A stretch of 64,000 nucleotides of DNA, from positions 124,001 through 188,000 of the forward strand of contig NZ_SGWY01000003.1 of NCBI RefSeq assembly GCF_004216665.1, given 5' to 3'. The translations under genes were made by a program, and so were the position numbers. Within the stretch, counting starts at the first letter, position 1, and every line of letters starts with the position of its first letter. This document shows, in pieces, positions 41,103-50,663 of this stretch. This DNA is from Agromyces ramosus (GTDB lineage Bacteria; Actinomycetota; Actinomycetes; Actinomycetales; Microbacteriaceae). Under the pieces are notes generated by a model. It searched no databases, had not been told where the DNA came from, and was given only the letters and a program-made list of their open reading frames with translations.

Positions 41103-42197
41103 TCAGCGCGCGGCGTCGAGGCGCGTGCGGGCGAGGCGCTCGGCGGCCGCGAGGGTCGTCGTGCCGTGCTCGTCGGCCGAGCGCAGCACGGATGCCACGG
41201 TGTCGCCGATGCTCGCGATGCGGGCGTCGAGGGCCGCCTGGTCGGCGTCGGGAGCGCTCGCCACGTCGAGGTAGATCACGCCGCCCGCGTTGACCACGAA
41301 GTCGGGCGCCCACACGATCCGGCGCTCGGTGAGACGGCCGGCGACCTCGCGGGAGGCGAGCTGGTTGTTGGCGGCGCCGACGACGGCGCGCACGCGCAGC
41401 GCGTCGACGACCTCGCGGGTGAGCACGCCGCCGAGCCCGCACGGCACGAACACGTCGGCCTCGACGAGGTGGGCCTCGTTCGGCTCCACCCAGGCGGCGC
41501 CGAGCTCGTCGGCGAGCGCACGCTTGGACTCCGCGACATCCGTCACCGTGAGCCGAGCGCCCGCCGCGGCGAGGCTCCGGGCGAGCCGGCCGCCCACCTG
41601 GCCGAGCCCGGCGACGACGAAGTGGCGACCCGCGACGTCGGCCGAGCCGAAGACGTGGTCGAGCGTGGCGAGGATCGAGGCGTGCACGCCCGCCGCCGTG
41701 GCATCCGCGGGCTCGCCCACGCCGCCCTGGTCGGCGGGGAGGCCGCACACGTGCTCGGTGCGCTCGTGCACGACGGCCATGAGCTCGGCGCTCGTGCCGA
41801 CATCCTCCGCGGTCATGTAGGCGCCGCCGAGCGACTCGACGGCGTCGCCGAGGTCGAGCATGGCGTCGTGGGTCTCCCGCTCGTCGAGCGTGACGCCCGA
41901 CGGGATGCAGACGACGGACTTGCCGCCCCCCCGGGCGAGGCCGGCAGCGGCGTTCTTCATGGTCATCGCCTGCGAGAGGCGGAGGGCGTCGGCGAGGGCG
42001 TCGGTCCAGTGCCCGTAGCGCCAGAGGCGGGCGCCGCCGAGGGCCTGGCCCAGCCGCGTCGAGTGGACGGCGACGATGATGGTGAGTCCGGACCGGGCGC
42101 CTCGGGTGATGAGCACGCGCTCGTGCTCGGGGGCCTCGGTGGGAAGTGCTGCGCTGACCTCGGCTGCGCGGGTGGCCGGGGCGTGGGTGATCGTCAT
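41103..42197 (-). CDS. Leucine/valine/phenylalanine dehydrogenase family
   Basis: 364 residues. MTMKNAAAGLARGGGKSVV contains the two active-site lysines of the Glu/Leu/Phe/Val dehydrogenase superfamily, AEDVGTSAELM the Asp region, and VAGLGQVGGRLARSLAAAGA the NAD-binding Rossmann loop. It reversibly deaminates a branched-chain or aromatic amino acid. The start has AAGGAG upstream; a 7-codon open frame (42194-42217) overlaps the start by ATGA and contains this ribosome site. Confidence 0.9.
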   Translation of the reverse strand: MTITHAPATRAAEVSAALPTEAPEHERVLITRGARSGLTIIVAVHSTRLGQALGGARLWRYGHWTDALADALRLSQAMTMKNAAAGLARGGGKSVVCIPSGVTLDERETHDAMLDLGDAVESLGGAYMTAEDVGTSAELMAVVHERTEHVCGLPADQGGVGEPADATAAGVHASILATLDHVFGSADVAGRHFVVAGLGQVGGRLARSLAAAGARLTVTDVAESKRALADELGAAWVEPNEAHLVEADVFVPCGLGGVLTREVVDALRVRAVVGAANNQLASREVAGRLTERRIVWAPDFVVNAGGVIYLDVASAPDADQAALDARIASIGDTVASVLRSADEHGTTTLAAAERLARTRLDAAR

Positions 42198-42327
42198 CGA
42201 TCGTTCTCCTTGTTCATCCGCTTCGTGGGCGGAACGGCGGTGGGCGCCTTCTGAGCGCCGCTCACCTAAGCCTACCGCCGCGGCGGACCTGCCGCGTGCC
42301 GCTCGGCGCTCGGCGGACGACTCGCGC
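42198..42327 (-). promoter_or_regulatory. Upstream region of the amino-acid dehydrogenase gene
   Basis: Holds a 13-bp palindrome TGAGCG-C-CGCTCA (42252-42264). Next to it, read on the minus strand, is TAGGCTTAGGTGAGC, in which TAGGCT fits a -10 box. The palindrome would then sit just after the transcription start. TTAGGT resembles half of a DtxR/IdeR box but the other half is absent. Confidence 0.4.
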
Positions 42328-43938
42328 TCAGTGGAAGAAGTGCCGCTCGCCCGTGAAGTACATCGTCACGCCGGCCGCGCGGGCGGCCTCGACGACCTCC
42401 TCGTCGCGCACCGACCCGCCCGGCTGCACGACCGCACGCACGCCGCCGTCGATGAGGATCTGCAGCCCGTCGGCGAAGGGGAAGAAGGCGTCGGATGCCG
42501 CGACCGAGCCCGCGGCCCGCTCCCCCGCCCGCTCGACGGCCAGCCGGCACGAGTCGACGCGGTTGACCTGTCCCATGCCGACGCCGACGGAGGCGCCGCC
42601 CGAGGCGAGCAGGATCGCGTTCGACTTCACGGCACGGCAGGCCCGCCAAGCGAACTCGAGGTCGGCGAGGGTCGCCTCGTCGGCGGGTTCGCCCGCCGCC
42701 AAGGTCCACTCGGATGCCGCGGCGAAGCGCCGGTCGGCCTGCTGCAGGAGCAGCCCGCCCGAGACCTGGCGGAGCTCGACGGCCGTGGGCGCGAAACCCT
42801 CGGGAAGCGTCAGCAGGCGGAGGTTCTTCTTCTTCGCGAGCACCTCGAGCGCCTCGGCCTCGAAGGCGGGCGCGATGAGCACCTCGGTGAAGATGCCCGA
42901 GACGGTCTCGGCCATCGCGAGCGTGACCGTGCGGTTCGCGGCGATGACACCGCCGAACGCCGACACGGGGTCGCACTCGTGCGCGCGCCGGTGGGCGTCG
43001 GCGATGGGGTCGGATGCCCCGGGCGAGGCGATCGCGATGCCGCACGGGTTCGCGTGCTTGATGATCGCGACCGCGGGCTCGTCGAAGTCGAAGGCGGCCC
43101 GCACCGCGGCATCCGCGTCGACGTAGTTGTTGTACGACATCTCCTTGCCGTGCAGTTGCACCGCCTGCGCGATGCCGGGTCGACCACCCGCGGAGCCGTA
43201 CAGCGCAGCGCGCTGGTGGGAGTTCTCGCCGTATCGAAGGTCGGCGTCCTTCGTCCACGTGCCGCCGACCCACGCCGGGAAGGGCGACTCCTCGACGGGC
43301 TGGTCCTGCGCGACGACGCTGCCGAGCCAGGACGCGACTGCGACGTCGTACGAGGCGGTGTGGCGGAACGCCTCACGGGCGAGCGCCTTGCGCTGCGCGA
43401 GCGTGGTGCCACCGGCGGCGATCGCGGCGATGACCTCGTCGTAGCGGTCGGGCGAGACGACGATGGCGACGTTCGCGTGGTTCTTCGCGGCGGCGCGCAC
43501 CATTGCCGGCCCGCCGATGTCGATCTGCTCGACGGCGTCGAACTCGGATGCCCCGGCCGCGACCGTCGCGGCGAACGGGTAGAGGTTCACCACGACGAGC
43601 TGGAAGGGCTCGATGTCGAGGTCGCCCAGCTCGCGCTCGTGGTGCTCGAGCCGGAGGTCGGCGAGGAGGCCGGCGTGGACCGCCGGGTGCAGGGTCTTCA
43701 CGCGGCCGTCGAGCATCTCGCGGGCGCCCGTGACGCTCGCGACATCCGTCACCGGCAAGCCCGCGTCGCGGATGGCCTGCGCGGTCGAGCCGGTGGAGAC
43801 GATCTCGGCCCCGGCGGCGGCGAGCGCCGCCGCGAGCTCGACGATGCGCGACTTGTCGCTGACCGAGAGGAGCGCGCGGCGCACCGGGACGAGGTCGCGA
43901 TCGCGGTAGAGGCTCGGGTCGTGCGTGGGGCCGCTCAT
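42328..43938 (-). CDS. purH: Bifunctional AICAR formyltransferase/IMP cyclohydrolase
   Basis: 536 residues. The N-terminal IMP cyclohydrolase part has [44 protein letters not shown] and VVVNLYPF. The C-terminal transformylase has [23 protein letters not shown] (the catalytic Lys-His pair) and [12 protein letters not shown]. It performs the last two steps of de novo IMP synthesis. Its ATG overlaps the purN stop by ATGA, so the two are co-translated. Confidence 0.97.
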   Translation of the reverse strand: MSGPTHDPSLYRDRDLVPVRRALLSVSDKSRIVELAAALAAAGAEIVSTGSTAQAIRDAGLPVTDVASVTGAREMLDGRVKTLHPAVHAGLLADLRLEHHERELGDLDIEPFQLVVVNLYPFAATVAAGASEFDAVEQIDIGGPAMVRAAAKNHANVAIVVSPDRYDEVIAAIAAGGTTLAQRKALAREAFRHTASYDVAVASWLGSVVAQDQPVEESPFPAWVGGTWTKDADLRYGENSHQRAALYGSAGGRPGIAQAVQLHGKEMSYNNYVDADAAVRAAFDFDEPAVAIIKHANPCGIAIASPGASDPIADAHRRAHECDPVSAFGGVIAANRTVTLAMAETVSGIFTEVLIAPAFEAEALEVLAKKKNLRLLTLPEGFAPTAVELRQVSGGLLLQQADRRFAAASEWTLAAGEPADEATLADLEFAWRACRAVKSNAILLASGGASVGVGMGQVNRVDSCRLAVERAGERAAGSVAASDAFFPFADGLQILIDGGVRAVVQPGGSVRDEEVVEAARAAGVTMYFTGERHFFH

Positions 43939-44528
43939 GATCGGCTGAGCTCCTTCAGGTCGAGGTGCGAGTTGGCGATGTCGAGCACGGCCTGGATGAG
44001 CAGGCGGCGCTCCACCGGCTTGATGCGGTCGTGGAGGGTCGACTCGGTGTCGTCGGGCAGCACCGGCACGCGCTCCTGCGCGATGATCGGACCGCCGTCG
44101 ACCGAGTTGTCGACGACGATGAGGCTGGCCCCGGTCTGTTCGACGCCGGCTGCGAGTGCGTCGCGCACGCCGTGGGCGCCGGGAAACTCGGGCAGGTAGG
44201 CCGGGTGGGTGTTGATGAGGTGCGGCGAGAAGGCGTCGACGACGGCCGGCGGCACGAGCCGCATGAGGCCCGAGAGGATGACGAGGTCGGGCTCCCACTG
44301 CCGCACCTGCTCGATCAGCGCCGCACCCCAGGCATCGCGATCGGGATACGCCGTGAAGGGCACGGTGAAGGTGGGGATGCCGAACTCCTCGCCCAACAGG
44401 AGGCCGTCGGCCTCGCGGTCGGCTCCGATCGCGACGACGCGCGCGGGGAACTCGGCGTCTTCGGAGGCCTCGAGGAGGGCGCGGAGGTTGGAGCCAGTGC
44501 CCGAGATGAGCACGACGAGCTTCTGCAC
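43935..44528 (-). CDS. purN: Phosphoribosylglycinamide formyltransferase
   Basis: 197 residues. [14 protein letters not shown] binds the substrate phosphate, [16 protein letters not shown] carries the catalytic Asn and His, and [16 protein letters not shown] the Asp. It transfers a formyl group from 10-formyl-THF to GAR, the third step of purine synthesis. The GTG start follows a TAGGCT -10 box by 6 bases, indicating a leaderless transcript. Confidence 0.96.
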   Translation of the reverse strand: MQKLVVLISGTGSNLRALLEASEDAEFPARVVAIGADREADGLLLGEEFGIPTFTVPFTAYPDRDAWGAALIEQVRQWEPDLVILSGLMRLVPPAVVDAFSPHLINTHPAYLPEFPGAHGVRDALAAGVEQTGASLIVVDNSVDGGPIIAQERVPVLPDDTESTLHDRIKPVERRLLIQAVLDIANSHLDLKELSRS

Positions 44529-44576
44529 CCCTCGAGCCTACCCGCTGCGCCGATCCGCACCGCGCGGCGGCAGGGG

Positions 44577-45863
44577 TCAGCGGTCGACGGCGCCGGCCAT
44601 CGCGGCGTCCGCCGGCTCGGATGCACCGGGGTCGCCGCTGCCACGCGGGCGGAGGCGCGCGGCGTACCCGCCGACGAGTGCGCCGATCCCCACGGTGGCC
44701 GCCGCGATGCCGGCGACGGCGAGCGGCGCGGGCCCGACGTCGGCGAGGCGCCCCGGTCCGGCCGCGCCGCCCGACCACCAGGCCAGCAGCCCCAGTACGA
44801 CCGCCGCGGCGACCGCCGAACCCGCCGCCACGGCGAGCGGGGCCCACCAGCCGGCGGTGCGCGGGAGGTCGCGATCGGCGGCGTCGCCGGCCGACACGAC
44901 CCATGCGCCGACGAATCCGAGCAGCACGGGCACCACGAGCCACAGCGCACCGAGCGCCGGGGCGTCGGTGGGCAGCGCCCCGAGCAGCGGGATGCCGGGC
45001 ACCGGCCCGAGCAGCGTGCCGCCGGTCGAGACGAGACTGCCGGTGCCGATCGCGAAGCCCGGCCCGAGCAGCCACGCTGCCGCCCAGATCACGAGGTTCG
45101 GCAGCAGCGCGAGCTCGCCGAGGGTCAGGGCGATGCCGCCGTCGACGCCCGCGCCGAGCGCCTGGTACAGGGCGGCGATGGTCGCGTAGTCGAGGGCGAT
45201 GAGCACCGCCACCAGCACCGCGGCGATGGCCAGCACGCCGAAGGCGGCTCCGGCGCCGATGCGCACCGCGACACGGGCGCCCGCCACGAGGCCGGATGGG
45301 AGCGCGGCGAGCGCGCGACGCACGACGCCGGTCGCGGCATCCGTCGCCGGATCGGTGCGCAGCACCTGGCCGACCGCACCCAGCACCACGCCGAGGGCCA
45401 CGATGCCGGCCGGGATCAGCGCCGCCTGCAGCGGGTCGGCCCGCGCGGCATCCACGCCGGCGGTGAGCGCGAGCCCGGCGCCGGCGAGCGCGAACACGAC
45501 GATCGCGGCGATGCCGCCGCTGAACGAGTGGCCGCCCGCGGTCGAGCGGCGGCCGATGCGGCGGCCGAACGCGACGGTGATGAGCGCGAAGCCGAGGAGC
45601 GCGATCGTGATCGGGAAGGAGTCGCCCGCGCCCGGCAGCGCGATCCGCCCCGAGGTGACGGGGTCGAGCTGCACCACGAGGTCGACGCCGTGGCCGAGCA
45701 GCCAGACGTCGGCCGCGGCGCGGAAGAACACCGCCGCGTCGACGGCGAGTCCGAAGTGCACCGCCCACAGCAGCATCAGCGGCACGAGCGCGAGGCCGAG
45801 GCCGATGAGCGCCGCGACGGATGCCTCGAGGGCGGCCAGCAGGGCGATCGTCGTGCGTCTCAT
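44577..45863 (-). CDS. DUF6350/PerM-like membrane protein
   Basis: 428 residues with about ten hydrophobic segments and short loops. [20 protein letters not shown] opens helix 1, and [20 protein letters not shown] is a middle helix. Position directly upstream of purN-purH, with sucCD further upstream on the same strand, matches the DUF6350 protein of other actinobacteria; the mycobacterial PerM at this locus is tied to cell division and persistence. The family assignment rests mainly on topology and synteny. GGAGG precedes the ATG. Confidence 0.75.
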   Translation of the reverse strand: MRRTTIALLAALEASVAALIGLGLALVPLMLLWAVHFGLAVDAAVFFRAAADVWLLGHGVDLVVQLDPVTSGRIALPGAGDSFPITIALLGFALITVAFGRRIGRRSTAGGHSFSGGIAAIVVFALAGAGLALTAGVDAARADPLQAALIPAGIVALGVVLGAVGQVLRTDPATDAATGVVRRALAALPSGLVAGARVAVRIGAGAAFGVLAIAAVLVAVLIALDYATIAALYQALGAGVDGGIALTLGELALLPNLVIWAAAWLLGPGFAIGTGSLVSTGGTLLGPVPGIPLLGALPTDAPALGALWLVVPVLLGFVGAWVVSAGDAADRDLPRTAGWWAPLAVAAGSAVAAAVVLGLLAWWSGGAAGPGRLADVGPAPLAVAGIAAATVGIGALVGGYAARLRPRGSGDPGASEPADAAMAGAVDR

Positions 45864-45894
45864 TCCTCCGGGAGCCTATCCCGGAGGGCGTCGC

Positions 45895-47406
45895 TCAGTC
45901 GGCGCGACGTGCAGGATCGGGCGTACTCGATGGCTCGGTCGGCGACGCGTCGACCGGGCCGCCGCCCACCGCGATGCCGACGAGCGGCTCGGTCCCGCCG
46001 TCGGCACCTGCCGTCGCCGCCGTGTCCACGGCGTCGGCCTCCGGCGTGTCGGATGCCGCGGCCGCCGCGACCTCGTCGGCGGGGCGTCGCAGCAGCTCGA
46101 CGATCACCACGGCGATGAGGGCCACGACGACCGTCCAGATGACGGCGCCCACCGTGACCGGCCGGTTGAAGAGCACCACGGCGGCCGCGATGAGGGCGAT
46201 GGCGATGTAGACGGCGCCGCGCCAGCGGTCGAGGCCGATGCCGAACGAACCGGTCGTCACACCGTGTCGAGCGGCCGCCCTGCGGACGCTCGCGAACCCG
46301 GCGCCCGCGAATTCCCTGGCCGCTCGCGCCGGACGCCACGGGCCGGAGAACCAGGCGATCACGGCGACGAGTGTCGAGAGCACGAGGAACGCGACGATCG
46401 TCGAGAGCATGAGCTCGACGAGGCCGTCGAAGAGCACCGACGCCGTGTCGGATGGCATGATCGACGGGCTCACGGTGCCGATGAAGAACGTGCGGCCGAT
46501 GCCGAGCCCGGCGGCGAGGATCAGCATGGTCACGGCGAGTCCGGCCGCCGTCCAGACGAGCGCCACGGTGCGGCGCTTCGCGACGAACACGCCCGCCGCC
46601 AACAGCGCGAGGCAGACCCAGGGGAGCCAGGTGCCCACGGCCACCGCGAGCGCGTAGACGGTCTGGACGAGCACGAACGCGTCGTTCTGGGCGATGACGA
46701 TGGTGCGCTCGACCACGGGGATGTTCGCGGCGAAGCCGACCCCCTGCTGCTCGAGTCGGTCCTTCACTGCTTCGATGATGGGGCCGAGCTGCACCGAGAC
46801 GGTACCGTCGCCGCCGATCGCGAGCGCGGCGTTCGGATCTCCCTGCACCGCGGCCACGAAGGCCTGGTGACTGCGGGTGAGTGCCGCGCGCCAGATGTCG
46901 GCGAAGGCCGGCGACTCGACGAGCCGGTCGACGACGCCCGAGACGAGCGACTGGAGGCCCTGGGTGGCGGGCGCCTCGAGCAGCCCGAGCGCCTGCTCGG
47001 CGCGCGGGGGCAGATCGAGCTGCTTGATGCCGTCGAAGAGGTCGGACGTCAGGGTCGGGATGTCGACCTGCTCCTCGATCGCCGCGGTGACCTGGTCGCC
47101 GATGTACGACTGCACCGCCGGCTCCTCGGCGAGCGGCGCGAACGTCGCCACGAACTGGTCGGTGTCGACGAGCTGGAGCCGGGCCCACGCCGAGATCACC
47201 GCCACGGGTGCGAGCAGCAGCGCGACGACGACGAGCACGACGGCCGCCACGGTGCGGCCACGGCGTCGGCGCTCGCGCGGGGGCGGGCTCGCGGCATCCG
47301 TGCGATCGACCGGCTTCGCCGTGACCGCCTCGGACCGCAATGCCGCGTTCTCCGCTTCGAGCTGCGCGATCCTCGCTTCGAGTTGCGACGTCCCTGCATC
47401 AGACAT
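45895..47406 (-). CDS. Multi-pass membrane protein with N-terminal coiled coil
   Basis: 503 residues that I do not recognise as a named family. Residues 7-28 form a short coiled coil (LEARIAQLEAENAALRSEA), followed by a basic RERRRRGR stretch and a transmembrane helix (about 51-70). An outer domain of about 170 residues, starting ARLQLVDTDQFVATFAPLAE, follows. Four helices lie between about 240 and 370, two more near 410-455, and the acidic Ala/Thr-rich tail is low complexity. Similar proteins occur in Microbacteriaceae near purN. Function unknown. Confidence 0.75.
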   Translation of the reverse strand: MSDAGTSQLEARIAQLEAENAALRSEAVTAKPVDRTDAASPPPRERRRRGRTVAAVVLVVVALLLAPVAVISAWARLQLVDTDQFVATFAPLAEEPAVQSYIGDQVTAAIEEQVDIPTLTSDLFDGIKQLDLPPRAEQALGLLEAPATQGLQSLVSGVVDRLVESPAFADIWRAALTRSHQAFVAAVQGDPNAALAIGGDGTVSVQLGPIIEAVKDRLEQQGVGFAANIPVVERTIVIAQNDAFVLVQTVYALAVAVGTWLPWVCLALLAAGVFVAKRRTVALVWTAAGLAVTMLILAAGLGIGRTFFIGTVSPSIMPSDTASVLFDGLVELMLSTIVAFLVLSTLVAVIAWFSGPWRPARAAREFAGAGFASVRRAAARHGVTTGSFGIGLDRWRGAVYIAIALIAAAVVLFNRPVTVGAVIWTVVVALIAVVIVELLRRPADEVAAAAASDTPEADAVDTAATAGADGGTEPLVGIAVGGGPVDASPTEPSSTPDPARRAD

Positions 47407-47462
47407 AGTCGGCCCCCTTCAGCTCGAAACCTAGCGCGACGAGGGCTTCGGGCGCATCACCT

Positions 47463-48023
47463 TCAATGGATGAAAGCCTTCATCGCGATCATGGCGATGC
47501 CGAACGACGCGGTGCCGAGCGCGCCGGCCACACGGATCGGCCAGCGCGAACCACGTCGGGAGAAGGCGATCCATCCGAGCACCGCGAGCACGACGACGCC
47601 CACCCAGAGGGCCGTCCAGATGGCGTAGGCGTCGGGGATCGCGCGGGTGGCGCCGAGGAGCAGGATGAACGACGGGATGAGCGCCGACGCGAGGAGCCCG
47701 AGCGATCGACGGAACGAGATGCGGAACGCCTCCCGCAGGCCGATCATGCGGTCGTCGTCGAGTCCGTGCCGGGCCACCGTGCCCGCGTAGACGTGCGCCG
47801 CCCAGAACACGATCACCGTGATGAGCACGGTCCAGAACACGGTCCACGAGGATTCCCCGTGACCGCCGGCGACCACGATCATGCCGGAAACGAGGATCAC
47901 GCCGTACACCGACTCCTCGGTGGCGAAGGTCGTGCGCATGAACGGGTGCGCGAGGATGCCGGGACTGCGCGACGTGGCGCTCTCCCGCACGGCGTCGGCG
48001 GCATCCGGATGCGACTCGACCAT
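47463..48023 (-). CDS. Small integral membrane protein of unknown function
   Basis: 186 residues with four to five transmembrane helices. FMRTTFATEESVYGVILVSG begins helix 1 and SFRRSLGLLASALIPSFILL lies mid-protein. I know it only as a conserved-looking hypothetical type. GAGAGGG upstream of the ATG is an adequate ribosome site. The downstream gene on the strand begins 57 bases later, so the two may be co-transcribed. Confidence 0.75.
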   Translation of the reverse strand: MVESHPDAADAVRESATSRSPGILAHPFMRTTFATEESVYGVILVSGMIVVAGGHGESSWTVFWTVLITVIVFWAAHVYAGTVARHGLDDDRMIGLREAFRISFRRSLGLLASALIPSFILLLGATRAIPDAYAIWTALWVGVVVLAVLGWIAFSRRGSRWPIRVAGALGTASFGIAMIAMKAFIH

Positions 48024-48303
48024 GCACTCACCCTCTCACGATCGAGGCCTCGTGACCCCTGTTTTGGGAGGTGAGCATGGCTCGATTTTTGGTGCACCTC
48101 AATACGCCCCGGGTGTACGCTCGGCGCGAACGTGAACTTCCCCTCGGGGACGATGCAGCCGGACGTCGATTACCCGCGACACCGGCCTCACGACAAGGCG
48201 TCTGCGCGTGCCCGCGCGCCGGCACACCGCCATGCACCGCCCACCGAGGGGATGCGTTCGGCTCACCCGAACCGAGCGAACTGCAACACCCCCGGAGGCG
48301 ACG
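48024..48303 (+). promoter_or_regulatory. Upstream region and long leader of the first secreted-protein gene
   Basis: Contains GTTTTGGG with TGAGCA (48061-48076) and GGGTGTAC (48111-48118), both also present with the same spacing before the paralogue at 50664. TACGCT at 48116 fits a -10 box, giving a leader of about 175 bases. A 128-codon frame from 48077 with a good ribosome site overlaps this region but is considered non-coding. Confidence 0.45.
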
Positions 48304-50337
48304 ATGCCTTTCCTCAACCGTCCACGTGCCGACCTCGCCGACTGTCCGCCGCCTGAGCGACGACGAAGCCGGATCGTCGCGATCGCCGCAGCCGGAGCCC
48401 TCGTGCTCACCGGCGTCATCGCCGCAGGGCCCGCCCAGGCGAGCCATCCCGAGGTGAGTCTGCCCAACAGCAACTTCGAGATCGAGCCCGACGCGAACCT
48501 CAAGCTCGACGACGCGGCCCCGTCGATCGACTGGGCGAGCGTCGCCGAGACCCGGAAGGCCGACGCGGCCAGCGGAACCGGCGACGACTCATTCGGCCAG
48601 GGCTCGAAGGAGGACACCCCGGTGCCCAGCGTCGTCTCCGGCAGCATCCCGCCGAACAAGAGCGACTTGAAGAACTTCGGCACGTACTTCGAGGACAAGG
48701 CGACGGGCGACGACTTCCTGCACATGTTCTGGCACCGCGTGCAGGACCCGACCGGAACCACGAACATGGACTTCGAGTTCAACCAGTCGCGGACCTTGTC
48801 GAGCAACGGCGTGACTCCGGTGCGATCGACAGGCGACCTGCTGATCCAGTACGACCTGGCCAACGGCGGAACCGTTCCCGAACTGTTCCTCTCGCGATGG
48901 GTCACCACTGGCGCCGGCAGCCTGTGCGAGGCCGCCAACGCCACGCCGTGCTGGGGTGACCGAGTCAACCTGAGTGCCGCGGGCATCGCGACCGGGTCGA
49001 TCAACCTGACCGCTATCCCGAATGGCGAGTCGGATGGGCTCGGGCCCATCTCGGCGCGGACATTCGGCGAGGCGTCGGTCAACTTCACGCAGCTCACGGG
49101 CGGCGGCTGCACGCCGTTCGGCAGTGCCTACCTGAAGAGCCGCTCGTCCGACTCGTTCACCGCCGCGATGAAGGACTTCATCGCCCCGGCGGCGATCGAT
49201 CTGAACACCTGCGCGACGGTCATCATCCGGAAGCAGACGAACCCTGACGAGGCGGCGAACACGAGCCTGTTCGACTTCTCCAAGTCGTTCGCGACGCAAC
49301 CCGCGAGTGTCGACACGTTCTCGCTCGCGGATGACGGCGTGAAGTCGTACACCGGCACCGTTCCCTTCGGCGCCGGCTACACGGTCTCCGAGAACCTGTT
49401 GACGATGCCGACCGGCTATGAGTTCGACAACGTCAATTGCAGTGCCAGCACCGGCGTGACCCCGGTCATCAACGGCGAGACGGTGACGTTCGCGATCGAC
49501 GCCTCGAGCGACGTGCTCGACTGCACATACACGAACGCGGCGAAGGGCACAATCATCGTCGAGAAGGAGACAAGCGACGGATTCGGGACGTTCGCCTTCA
49601 CGTCGGCCACGCTGCCTGACACCGCGTTCGACCTCACGACGACCGCTCCGGGAGCCGCGGGCAAGGACTCGGAGAGCTTCTCCGACCTCACCCCCGGCAC
49701 ATACGACGTCGCCGAGACGGTTCCCGCCAACTGGAACCTGACGAGTGCCACGTGTGACGACGGGTCGGATCCGGCCTCGATCGACCTCTCGGCCGGTGAG
49801 ACGGTGACGTGCAAGTTCGTCAACGCCCGCGAGCGCGGCGCGATCCTCATCACGAAGACCGCCAAGCACGCGGACGACCCGGACAACGAGATCCCGCACG
49901 CCGGAGTCACGTTCACGGTGACCGGCAACGGCATTCCCGCCGGCACCACCGCCGTGACGGACGCGAACGGCCAGGCCTGCGTCGGCGGCCTGCTCGTGAG
50001 CGACCTGCCCGGCATCGGCGCCTACACGGTCACCGAGACGGTGCCCGCCGGGTACCACGTGATCTCGACCAACCCGCAGACCGCGTGGGTGAGCGAGAGC
50101 GAGGCGGACTGCGATCCGATCACTCCGGGAGCGTCGCTGGCATTCGAGAACATGCCGCTGACGAACCTCACGGTGTCGGTCGACTCGCAGATCGTGGGCG
50201 GAACCTCGTCGACGATCGACTGCGTGCCCGGCCTGCCCGACCCGGACTTCACCACTCCGGCCTCGGGTGACGGGTCGCTCACGTTGAGCGACCTCGAGCC
50301 GCAGCTGGTGGTGTGCTCCATCCTCATCGACCCGTGA
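48304..50337 (+). CDS. Secreted protein with prealbumin-like repeat domains (tandem copy 1)
   Basis: 677 residues. A basic N-terminus (about 1-20), a hydrophobic signal core (AAAGALVLTGVIAAGP) and a likely cleavage after AQA. Residues about 48-300 are a globular domain with GDDFLHMFWHRVQDPTGTTN and DRVNLSAAG. Then come three SpaA/prealbumin-like beta domains starting near residues 302, 414 and 510, each with a VTETVPAGY-like end, and a C-terminal module from about 620. There is no LPXTG sortase signal or C-terminal helix, so it is probably released or non-covalently bound. GGAGG 5 bases before the ATG. Confidence 0.85.
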   Translation: MPFLNRPRADLADCPPPERRRSRIVAIAAAGALVLTGVIAAGPAQASHPEVSLPNSNFEIEPDANLKLDDAAPSIDWASVAETRKADAASGTGDDSFGQGSKEDTPVPSVVSGSIPPNKSDLKNFGTYFEDKATGDDFLHMFWHRVQDPTGTTNMDFEFNQSRTLSSNGVTPVRSTGDLLIQYDLANGGTVPELFLSRWVTTGAGSLCEAANATPCWGDRVNLSAAGIATGSINLTAIPNGESDGLGPISARTFGEASVNFTQLTGGGCTPFGSAYLKSRSSDSFTAAMKDFIAPAAIDLNTCATVIIRKQTNPDEAANTSLFDFSKSFATQPASVDTFSLADDGVKSYTGTVPFGAGYTVSENLLTMPTGYEFDNVNCSASTGVTPVINGETVTFAIDASSDVLDCTYTNAAKGTIIVEKETSDGFGTFAFTSATLPDTAFDLTTTAPGAAGKDSESFSDLTPGTYDVAETVPANWNLTSATCDDGSDPASIDLSAGETVTCKFVNARERGAILITKTAKHADDPDNEIPHAGVTFTVTGNGIPAGTTAVTDANGQACVGGLLVSDLPGIGAYTVTETVPAGYHVISTNPQTAWVSESEADCDPITPGASLAFENMPLTNLTVSVDSQIVGGTSSTIDCVPGLPDPDFTTPASGDGSLTLSDLEPQLVVCSILIDP

Positions 50338-50377
50338 CGGGGAGGCGTCGCACCTGAATTGGATCCCGACTGAAGGG

Positions 50378-50410
50378 GAGGGTCCCGCCGGCATCGCCGG
50401 CGGGACCCTC
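50378..50410 (+). terminator. Intrinsic terminator after secreted-protein copy 1
   Basis: 15-bp perfect stem (50378-50392 with 50396-50410), loop ATC, followed by TTCC. Located 41 bases after the stop. Confidence 0.88.
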
Positions 50411-50427
50411 TTCCGTCGGCACCCCCC

Positions 50428-50663
50428 GTTTGGGGTAATGAGCAATCCTCAGAAACGACTACCCGCCGGGCGGGCGCGGGTGTACCGTTCAGGCAGCGTG
50501 AGAGACTCCTCTCGAGCCCGATGGGGTCGTGCCGCCGAGTACCCCGGCGCACGACCGTACGAACACGACGATCGCGCCCTACAGCTCCGCAATTCGCCAC
50601 CTCGCCCGCAGAGGACTCATCCGATTCGCCCGAACCGGATGACCTGCGATACAGGAGGCGATC
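50428..50663 (+). promoter_or_regulatory. Upstream region and long leader of the second secreted-protein gene
   Basis: GTTTGGGG with TGAGCA (50428-50443) and GGGTGTAC (50478-50485) repeat the elements of copy 1 with the same 52-base spacing. TACCGT (50483-50488) fits a -10 box. The leader contains a hairpin with GTCGTG 50526-50531 and CACGAC 50550-50555. Nothing else is seen in this 326-base gap besides the terminator of copy 1. Confidence 0.45.

Noticed and set aside
42245-42275. DtxR/IdeR iron box before the amino-acid dehydrogenase
   Set aside because: Only a TTAGGT half-site is present; the second half does not match.
48077-48457. Frame of about 127 codons with a good GGGAGG ribosome site before the first secreted-protein gene
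   Set aside because: It runs out of frame through the signal-peptide region of the real gene, its composition is not coding-like, and the part shared with the paralogue is only the promoter-like boxes.
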